Assembly (NCBI GenBank): GCA_014323675.1
Contig: JACONN010000006.1
Span: 1,054,001-1,118,000, forward strand
Reading direction: 5' to 3'
DNA length: 64,000 nucleotides
Source: Hormoscilla sp. GM7CHS1pb
Lineage (GTDB): Bacteria > Cyanobacteriota > Cyanobacteriia > Cyanobacteriales > Desertifilaceae
The stretch's first letter is position 1. Every line of letters starts with the position of its first letter. The notes beneath the pieces were generated by a model. That model was not told the DNA's origin. It made no database searches and saw only the letters and a list, made by a program, of their open reading frames with translations. This document shows, one piece after another, positions 59,031 to 64,000 of the stretch. Both the position numbers and the translations under genes were made by a program.

Positions 59031-59687
59031 TCAGTTTCTGACTTCACTACTCTCCTCTTCTTCAGAGGATGCTTCATCATTTTCCTCTGGTTTCCATTCT
59101 GACAGGGGTCGATCGACCGCATATTCAAAATCTGCTGGCACCAACACCACCTTTAGTTTTTCTTCAACATTTGACTCATCGGATCCTACTTCCTCTGGGC
59201 CTGAATTATCTATATTGATGTTTACGTCAACTAACCCATACAACTGACTATTAGTAAAGTCCTTATTCCCCAATCTTAGCTGATGGGTTTTGCCATTGTC
59301 AATAGTAATTTCTACCGTTGCCATCGGTTCGTCCAGTCCGTATTCTGACAACTGCGCCGCTGATACCGTAAAGGCCCGATCGCTTTTAGCATTGACCAGC
59401 TTACTCAACAAGAATACCACAGCGGCCTCGCTGGCGGGGGCGGACTCGGGCGATCGCATCATCCACTTAGACGAACCCGTTTCTGCTTGACGTTCAAATA
59501 GCAATGTCCGATCTTTAATCTGCACCTGCACGGACTGCACCTGCTTCTCTTCAAAATCAAACAGTTGCTGTTGCTTTTGCCGGACAACTTCTTCTCGTTC
59601 GGGTCTGTTAAACTCAAAGTAGTAAACAAATCCCCCTAACCCCAAGGCCAGCAATACCCAAATTATCGTTGTTCTCTGTATTTTCAT
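59031..59687 (-). CDS. DUF4340 domain protein of the GldG-type ABC operon
   Basis: 218 residues. An N-terminal membrane helix (TIIWVLLALGLGGFVYYFEF), then a DUF4340 beta domain: KQVQSVQVQIKDRTLLFERQ, KWMMRSPESAPASEAAVVFL and EYGLDEPMATVEITIDNGKT. The tail is acidic. It usually closes an operon with an ABC-2 permease and GldG, here 21 bp after the gldG-like gene. It lies outside the cytosol and its role is unknown. Confidence 0.9.
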   Translation of the reverse strand: MKIQRTTIIWVLLALGLGGFVYYFEFNRPEREEVVRQKQQQLFDFEEKQVQSVQVQIKDRTLLFERQAETGSSKWMMRSPESAPASEAAVVFLLSKLVNAKSDRAFTVSAAQLSEYGLDEPMATVEITIDNGKTHQLRLGNKDFTNSQLYGLVDVNINIDNSGPEEVGSDESNVEEKLKVVLVPADFEYAVDRPLSEWKPEENDEASSEEEESSEVRN

Positions 59688-59708
59688 GCGAATTGCTAAT
59701 TATCCCCA

Positions 59709-61337
59709 TTATCGACGGAGTAACCAGAGAGTACCAGCGGTCAAGAAGCCCAACAAGGGCACGATCGCCACGGATGTCAAGAATAAGATTATAGCTTGAT
59801 TGTCGGTCAGGATGATGCGTCGGTTAGTAAATTCCTTGGGGCGAATAGAAAAAGTTTCTGCATCGCTGTCCGCTAACCAACCGATCGCATTCAGGAAAAC
59901 ATCTCCGTTCAACTGCTGCCCAAAATAGCCATCGATGGCAAATTCCGAATCTCCGATCGCAACCATCCGCGCAATGGGAATAGGCGGTTCCTTTTCTGCG
60001 GAAGCATCAGTTTCTGGACTGGCGGTAACATCCTCGGAAGTATCAGTTTCTGGTTCTGTTACCTCTGGGTTATTGAGACTGCGAGTTAAGGCGACTCCTA
60101 ATATTAGCGGACCTTGGCGATCGCTTTTGGGGTCGAACTCCAACTCCTGAGACTTAGTATCACTTTCGGCCCAAACTCCCTCTTCTACGGTCAGCAGTAA
60201 AGGGGTTTCCTGCACGCCGGGCACCTTAGTTATTTCTATGGATCTCGCCAGGGGGTAAAAAGAGAAACCATTTCCCAAGTTTTCTGTGATGGGATGGTCC
60301 CCATAGTCAGCGATGGCGATCATAGTTGGCAACCGTCTGTTGATGTCAACCGCCACCCTATCGTCCAACTTCACCCCCCACTTTCTCAAGAGAGAGTCGA
60401 GTCCGGGATTTTGAAAGGGGTCGATCGCCAGCAGCAGACTGCCGCCGCCATCCAGATAATCCTCTAACGCTGCCACTTCCTCGGGTAAAAGTTCTCGTTC
60501 CGGTCCCGCGATCGCGACTACATCAGCATCTTCGGGAACAGCTTTTCGCTGTGCTAAGTTGAGGGGTTGAGAGATAAAATTTTTCTGTTTCAAGCTTCTG
60601 ACCGCTTGAGATAGGCCGCCCCGCCCCTCCAAAGGCCGTTCTCCGTGACCTTGCAGGAAGTAGACCAATGTCGTGCAATCGCTTTTTATCAGTACAATAC
60701 TATTAGTCAACTGGCTTTCAGAAAGAGGTTTGCGGGTCACATTGCCGACGAACTCCCGCCGTTGAGAATTTGGCGACAATAATTCCAGGTAAACATCTCC
60801 CACCTCGGTTACCCCAAACTCCGAGGCCAGTCCCGGTCTAGAATAGGGGTCAACATACTCAAAGTTAAAGCGATCGCCTCCCAGGTTCTGGTAATTTTTG
60901 AGTAATTCTTCATCTTGAGGATTTGCTTGGGGGCTGAAGATCCACAGTTTAACAGGTTTGGACAAATTATGCAATAGCTGTTTAGTCTCAAGGGCCACTG
61001 TAAAGCGCTGGTCTTCTGTTAAATCTATTTCTACCTGATAGCGGACAGCCAATAAATTAATCATGGCCACAATCAGCAGGACAGCTATAGTAGAGATTAT
61101 AGCATTCGCGCCTGCAGAGGTCGATCGACTGTTCCAGAAACTTTCTGCGGAGGCAATTTTCAATAATAGCCAGAACCCGAGGACTGCCATACCAGCTATG
61201 AGTAAACCTAGGGGAAGAGGGCCCCAGGCAGCGGGAGATAAACTGCCTGTTTCGAGAACGCCAGCGGCGATCCCGGCCACAATCAGAACTGGGGCCAACC
61301 AAAATATATATTTCAGATAGTTCCAAATCTTCTTCAT
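59709..61337 (-). CDS. GldG-family ABC transporter auxiliary protein
   Basis: 542 residues. N-terminal membrane helices (YIFWLAPVLIVAGIAAGVLE, LPLGLLIAGMAVLGFWLLL, ANAIISTIAVLLIVAMINLL). A large outer domain carries RYQVEIDLTEDQRFTVALET, LWIFSPQANPQDEELL and VVAIAGPERELLPEEVAALE (ABC_transp_aux). A C-terminal helix (IILFLTSVAIVPLLGFLTAG) closes it. The family includes GldG of gliding bacteria. The cyanobacterial role is uncertain. It should follow the permease gene directly but is parted from it by 2.2 kb of remnants. Confidence 0.9.
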   Translation of the reverse strand: MKKIWNYLKYIFWLAPVLIVAGIAAGVLETGSLSPAAWGPLPLGLLIAGMAVLGFWLLLKIASAESFWNSRSTSAGANAIISTIAVLLIVAMINLLAVRYQVEIDLTEDQRFTVALETKQLLHNLSKPVKLWIFSPQANPQDEELLKNYQNLGGDRFNFEYVDPYSRPGLASEFGVTEVGDVYLELLSPNSQRREFVGNVTRKPLSESQLTNSIVLIKSDCTTLVYFLQGHGERPLEGRGGLSQAVRSLKQKNFISQPLNLAQRKAVPEDADVVAIAGPERELLPEEVAALEDYLDGGGSLLLAIDPFQNPGLDSLLRKWGVKLDDRVAVDINRRLPTMIAIADYGDHPITENLGNGFSFYPLARSIEITKVPGVQETPLLLTVEEGVWAESDTKSQELEFDPKSDRQGPLILGVALTRSLNNPEVTEPETDTSEDVTASPETDASAEKEPPIPIARMVAIGDSEFAIDGYFGQQLNGDVFLNAIGWLADSDAETFSIRPKEFTNRRIILTDNQAIILFLTSVAIVPLLGFLTAGTLWLLRR

Positions 61338-61365
61338 CTTATAAATAATCTAGGTTCTGTTTTCC

Positions 61366-61421
61366 GTTCGTAGTAAACACTTTAGTGTTTCCCTGGGTTC
61401 GTAGTAAACACTTTAGTGTTT
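61366..61421. repeat. Two tandem TTCGTAGTAA palindromic repeats
   Basis: TTCGTAGTAAACACTTTAGTGTTT twice (61367-61390, 61398-61421). This is the inferred A/T-rich form of the family. It sits just upstream of the gldG-like gene. Confidence 0.75.
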
Positions 61422-61563
61422 TCCTGGTTTTGACACGGCGGTAGTTACATTTTTCATTTTTACCGATCATTTGTTGATGCCGTGCCCCTACACGACTGCG
61501 CGATCGCACTTTCGGGCTATCGCACTAAAATATCAAATGGTAAAACTTGGTACAATAATGGGA

Positions 61564-62025
61564 TTAAGATGGGTTTAATCTCGAACTTGGATCGATAACT
61601 TTAATCTGAGAACACCAAGAGAAATCATCGACATTAAAAGTGTATATGTTAGTTACTCCGTGAGCCAGCATAATGGCAATATGCTGCAGATCGAAAACTC
61701 CACCATCCTTAATAGGTCGTTGTTCGAGTAAAGTTATCCAAAGTTCAAAAAGGTCTTCTGGAGTTGGTAACAAATGCACGTGGGACATTCTACAGATGCG
61801 CTTGACTCGTACTATAGCAGCTTTTGGCTCTAACGGTTTTGCCAATATCGCATAATTCGTAATGTAGGAGTAAAACTCAGCTAACACTTGAGATGATACA
61901 CACAAAATTTCTTTTTCGCTCGGTCTAAATATTTCTAAAGCTGCTCTATGTTGAGGAGCTTTTAGATTGGCAATATAAGCCAGAGCATTAGTGTCGAGAT
62001 AAATCCGTTTAGGTTCTCTTGCCAT
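61564..62025 (-). CDS. PIN-domain toxin
   Basis: 153 residues from ATG 62025: REPKRIYLDTNALAYIANL (first Asp), LCVSSQVLAEFYSYI (Glu), DGGVFDLQHIAIMLAHGV (Asp) and YTFNVDDFSW. This is the VapC-like PIN fold. The start overlaps the antitoxin end (TTTATGGCAAGAGAACCTAA). The gene is intact while its antitoxin is frameshifted. Confidence 0.85.
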   Translation of the reverse strand: MAREPKRIYLDTNALAYIANLKAPQHRAALEIFRPSEKEILCVSSQVLAEFYSYITNYAILAKPLEPKAAIVRVKRICRMSHVHLLPTPEDLFELWITLLEQRPIKDGGVFDLQHIAIMLAHGVTNIYTFNVDDFSWCSQIKVIDPSSRLNPS

Positions 62026-62246
62026 AAAGCATACTGCGATTATAAGGTTGCAAGATTTCGCTCTCAAAAAACAGCGTACTTATATCGAAATCTTCTGCAT
62101 CTGTTTCCACAGGTATTTCGGAAGATGGCGCTTTTTTGGCTCAAGCTGCTGTCAAGTGTATTTTTCGCTTTGAATGCTTCGATTATCGCATTTATTTGCG
62201 CGATCTGTTCCTGTTTTAGTCCTGTAACATCAATATTTGGCGTCAT
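62009..62246 (-). pseudogene. Antitoxin of the PIN toxin, frameshifted
   Basis: Starts MTPNIDVTGLKQEQIAQINA, IIEAFKAKNT. The frame then breaks near a run of A at about 62130, and the rest (PSSEIPVETDAEDFDISTLF, FFESEILQPYNRSMLYGKRT) is in another frame and ends at 62009. Confidence 0.8.
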
Positions 62247-62328
62247 GGCAAATCCTTACCTTATACAGTACCCGTAGCGGCAAGGTGGGCGGTGCCCACC
62301 CTACATTTCATGTCACTTTGTATTATAA

Positions 62329-62452
62329 ACCAAACATTCCCTGCAAGTCAAATCCTTGTGCTCCACTGGCACCAGGCAGGTCGAAGGCACCCAGGAAGGC
62401 TTCTATTTCAGGGGCCGTGTCCCGAATAGCATCGGGGGCGACTGCGCCTGCA
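62329..62452 (-). pseudogene. 3' remnant of an unknown cyanobacterial gene
   Basis: In one frame it reads GAVAPDAIRDTAPEIEAFLG, AFDLPGASGAQGFDLQGMFG L-stop. The sequence has protein-like composition and ends in a TAA, but the 5' part is missing (repeat sequence begins at about 62450). I do not recognise the family. Confidence 0.4.
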
Positions 62453-62645
62453 AGTTAAGTTTTGTGTATCGATACCGATATGCAAGCAATGCATTGGGCG
62501 ATCGCCCTCACCGTCACCGACCCCAGGCGATCGCGTCTGGGCACCGGTAGCCGGGGCACGGCGGCAGTTACATTTTTCATTTTTCCCGATAATCTGCTGA
62601 TGCCGTACACCTACATTTTCGACTGCGATCGCATTTTCCCTGGCG
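62449..62645. repeat. About 190-bp direct repeat, copy 1 (copy 2 at 63016-63208)
   Basis: Shared blocks: TGCAAGTTAAGTTTTGTKTATCGATACCGAT, CACCGTCACCGACCCCAGGC, GCGTCTGGGCACCGG, GCCGTACACCTACATTTTCG and ACTGCGATCGCATTTTCCC. Partial relatives occur at 61435-61510 and 63210-63300. It is very rich in GCGATCGC. Confidence 0.8.
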
Positions 62646-62747
62646 GCCATTACTAGTCCATCCTTGCTCTGGTACAGTGATAACTGTATGCTCCACTAAC
62701 TCTCGTTTTAATCTTTTAGGTAGGCACTCGTCAAGCAACAGCTTCAT
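62640..62747 (-). pseudogene. DUF5615 PIN-like toxin remnant
   Basis: From ATG 62747: MKLLLDECLPKRLKRELVEH, TVITVPEQGWTSN, then it runs into the repeat. This is the first third of a DUF5615 protein and overlaps the DUF433 gene end, as in the intact pair at 56.4 kb. Confidence 0.75.
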
Positions 62748-62958
62748 AGTTTTGGAGAATCGATTTCATTGCTAAATTAAGAACAGCTATCGCCCGATCG
62801 CGACTGACGGTAGGAAAGTCATCAAGAAATTCATCAAGACTTTCTCCCGCTGCCAGATAGTCGATCAGCGTTTGCGCTGGCACTCTGGTGCCTGCAAATA
62901 CCGGTGTCCCCGACATGATGTCAGGAGAATTTTCTATTAATTTATTTTTCATCTTCAT
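62731..62958 (-). CDS. DUF433 antitoxin-like protein
   Basis: 75 residues from ATG 62958: KNKLIENSPDIMSGTPVFAG, TRVPAQTLIDYLAAGESLDE, FLDDFPTVSRDRAIAVLNL. This is typical DUF433. Its toxin partner is truncated. The upstream in-frame ATG at 63021 would add 21 residues without family support. Confidence 0.85.
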   Translation of the reverse strand: MKMKNKLIENSPDIMSGTPVFAGTRVPAQTLIDYLAAGESLDEFLDDFPTVSRDRAIAVLNLAMKSILQNYEAVA

Positions 62959-63015
62959 TGCTAATGGTAATTCTCCAGGACTTATGATAACAGAGTAACA
63001 CGGAAGCTGTGAGTT

Positions 63016-63507
63016 GTGCAAGTTAAGTTTTGTTTATCGATACCGATCTGCAAGCAAGGCATTAGCGATCTCCATCACCGTCACCGACCCCAGGCGATCG
63101 CGTCTGGGCACCGGCAGCCGGGGCACGGCGGTAGTTACATTTTGCATTTTTCCGATCATTTGTTGATGCCGTACACCTACATTTTCGACTGCGATCGCAT
63201 TTTCCCCGGCGGGCGATCGCCATCACCGATCCCAGGCGATCGCATCTTTGACTGCTGATGCCGGGGCCCGGCGGCAATTACCGGAATGCATTTTTCCCGA
63301 CGATCGCCTCAGAGTCTCGCGTTACAAAGAGTGGGTGTTGGGTTGAGGTACGAAACCCAACCGGAGGGCTTTCTTACTTTCTTTACAAGGTTTTCAGTCG
63401 GTTTTAACCGACTTTAGCTATTAGCCTCTGGTTTGAACCAGAGGCGGGCCATGAGACTCATCGAGAATGGTGCAATATCGAAAATGATGGCATGGTAACT
63501 ATGGTAA
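63016..63507. repeat. Repeat-filled region upstream of the DUF433 gene
   Basis: 63016-63208 is copy 2 of the 190-bp repeat. 63210-63300 repeats part of it again. 63337-63362 has a GGGTTGAGGTACGAAACCCA palindrome. 63389-63447 is an inverted copy of the AAGTCGGTT family, with GCCTCTGGTTTGAACCAGAG. No gene is seen. Confidence 0.7.
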
Positions 63508-64000
63508 CTATGAACGTTGGAAGCGCAAAGCTTCAATTGATTGGGCGGTGAGGAATATGCCGACAAAGATGTAACTAGCAAACGCAATGATACTACTGCT
63601 ATCTAGCATTCCTTTCACCAGATTAGAATAATTTTTCAGCAAGGATAAATGTCCCAAAGCCTCTCCCACGTTACCGCCTACCCCCTCCGCGATCGAGTCT
63701 ATGACCCAGAGGAACAAAATGAGCCCGAAGGTGAATACCGCTGCCAGCAAGGTACTATCCGTGAGAGAAGAAATGAACATTCCCAGAGACAACACGCTGC
63801 CAGCTAGCAAGATTACTCCCAGATGTCCAACCAAGGGCACTCCTAGTTGGACTGGGGTATCCGCTGCACTCATGGCATAGATTTCATATAATAGCAGAGG
63901 CAGCACCATCGTGATAAAAAAGGTGATCGAACCTAATAATTTCCCCGTTGCTACCGCCCAGTTAGTAATGGGCGAAGTGGCTAACAGTTCTAAAGTGCCC
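63508..64000 (-). CDS. ABC-2 type permease of the GldG operon (5' end beyond window)
   Basis: The visible part of a multi-pass membrane protein, open to the right edge (LELLATSPITNWAVATGKL upstream of the in-window ATG at 63909). Helices include MVLPLLLYEIYAM, GHLGVILLAGSVLSLGMFIS, STLLAAVFTFGLILFLWVID and IIAFASYIFVGIFLTAQSI. The ending SIEALRFQRS is typical of GldF-like ABC-2 permeases that precede GldG. Confidence 0.88.
   Translation of the reverse strand, partial: GTLELLATSPITNWAVATGKLLGSITFFITMVLPLLLYEIYAMSAADTPVQLGVPLVGHLGVILLAGSVLSLGMFISSLTDSTLLAAVFTFGLILFLWVIDSIAEGVGGNVGEALGHLSLLKNYSNLVKGMLDSSSIIAFASYIFVGIFLTAQSIEALRFQRS

Overview
This is cyanobacterial chromosome. The supporting signs are the very frequent HIP1-type octamer GCGATCGC and its variants, a BchH/ChlH-family magnesium chelatase subunit, the ferredoxin-thioredoxin reductase variable chain FtrV, a cyanobacterial-type glutamate-cysteine ligase, WD40-coupled Ser/Thr kinases, heptanucleotide tandem repeats and a GldG/DUF4340 ABC operon. 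A filamentous Oscillatoriales-like organism is likely, but no rRNA or marker in the window settles the genus.

Layout: 1-6.2 kb holds two tandem Ser/Thr kinase-WD40 paralogs, the first running off the left edge. 6.2-18 kb carries an ABC ATPase, a frameshifted CapA-like gene, tRNA-Met, a LysM/M23 peptidase gene split in two, trmL, gshA, a pentapeptide protein, a HAD hydrolase and a DUF4258/DUF2283 pair. 18.4-21.5 kb is a HEPN + KGGVGR-type double P-loop ATPase operon, the best candidate for a poorly described conflict system. 21.8-25.4 kb is bchH. 25.6-34.1 kb is a toxin-antitoxin graveyard: HepT/MntA, Phd/VapC, BrnT/BrnA, Phd, a RelE-like pair, Uma2 and a triplicated small membrane protein, with segmental duplications and different breaks in each copy. 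34.5-36.4 kb is an IS630-like element. 36.5-42.3 kb carries purA, rplY, a PfkB kinase, a broken ydcF and small hypothetical genes. 42.7-48.3 kb carries ftrV, a PP2C phosphatase, broken nfeD and SPFH genes, a Zur/Fur regulator, purS and purQ. 48.4-52.5 kb is a CPA2 antiporter gene interrupted by an IS66-like element with a visible target duplication. 52.7-58.9 kb carries VapBC-like modules, a truncated CHAT gene, DUF433/DUF5615, a truncated kinase, and a stand-alone CdiA-C-like nuclease domain with a putative immunity gene. 59-64 kb is the GldG/DUF4340 operon, separated from its permease gene by a 2.2 kb insert of toxin-antitoxin remnants and repeats.

Two themes run through the window. First, many conserved genes are broken by single indels, nonsense codons, IS insertion or repeat insertion. 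This is either real genome erosion or partly consensus error. Second, short palindromic dispersed repeats are abundant and repeatedly lie inside reading frames. Comparing paralogs allows some insertions to be read to the base, including a 15-bp mini-element (TTTTTCCGGAACGGT).

Housekeeping genes (purA, purS, purQ, rplY, trmL, gshA, bchH, ftrV) are intact, so decay is concentrated in accessory and regulatory genes.
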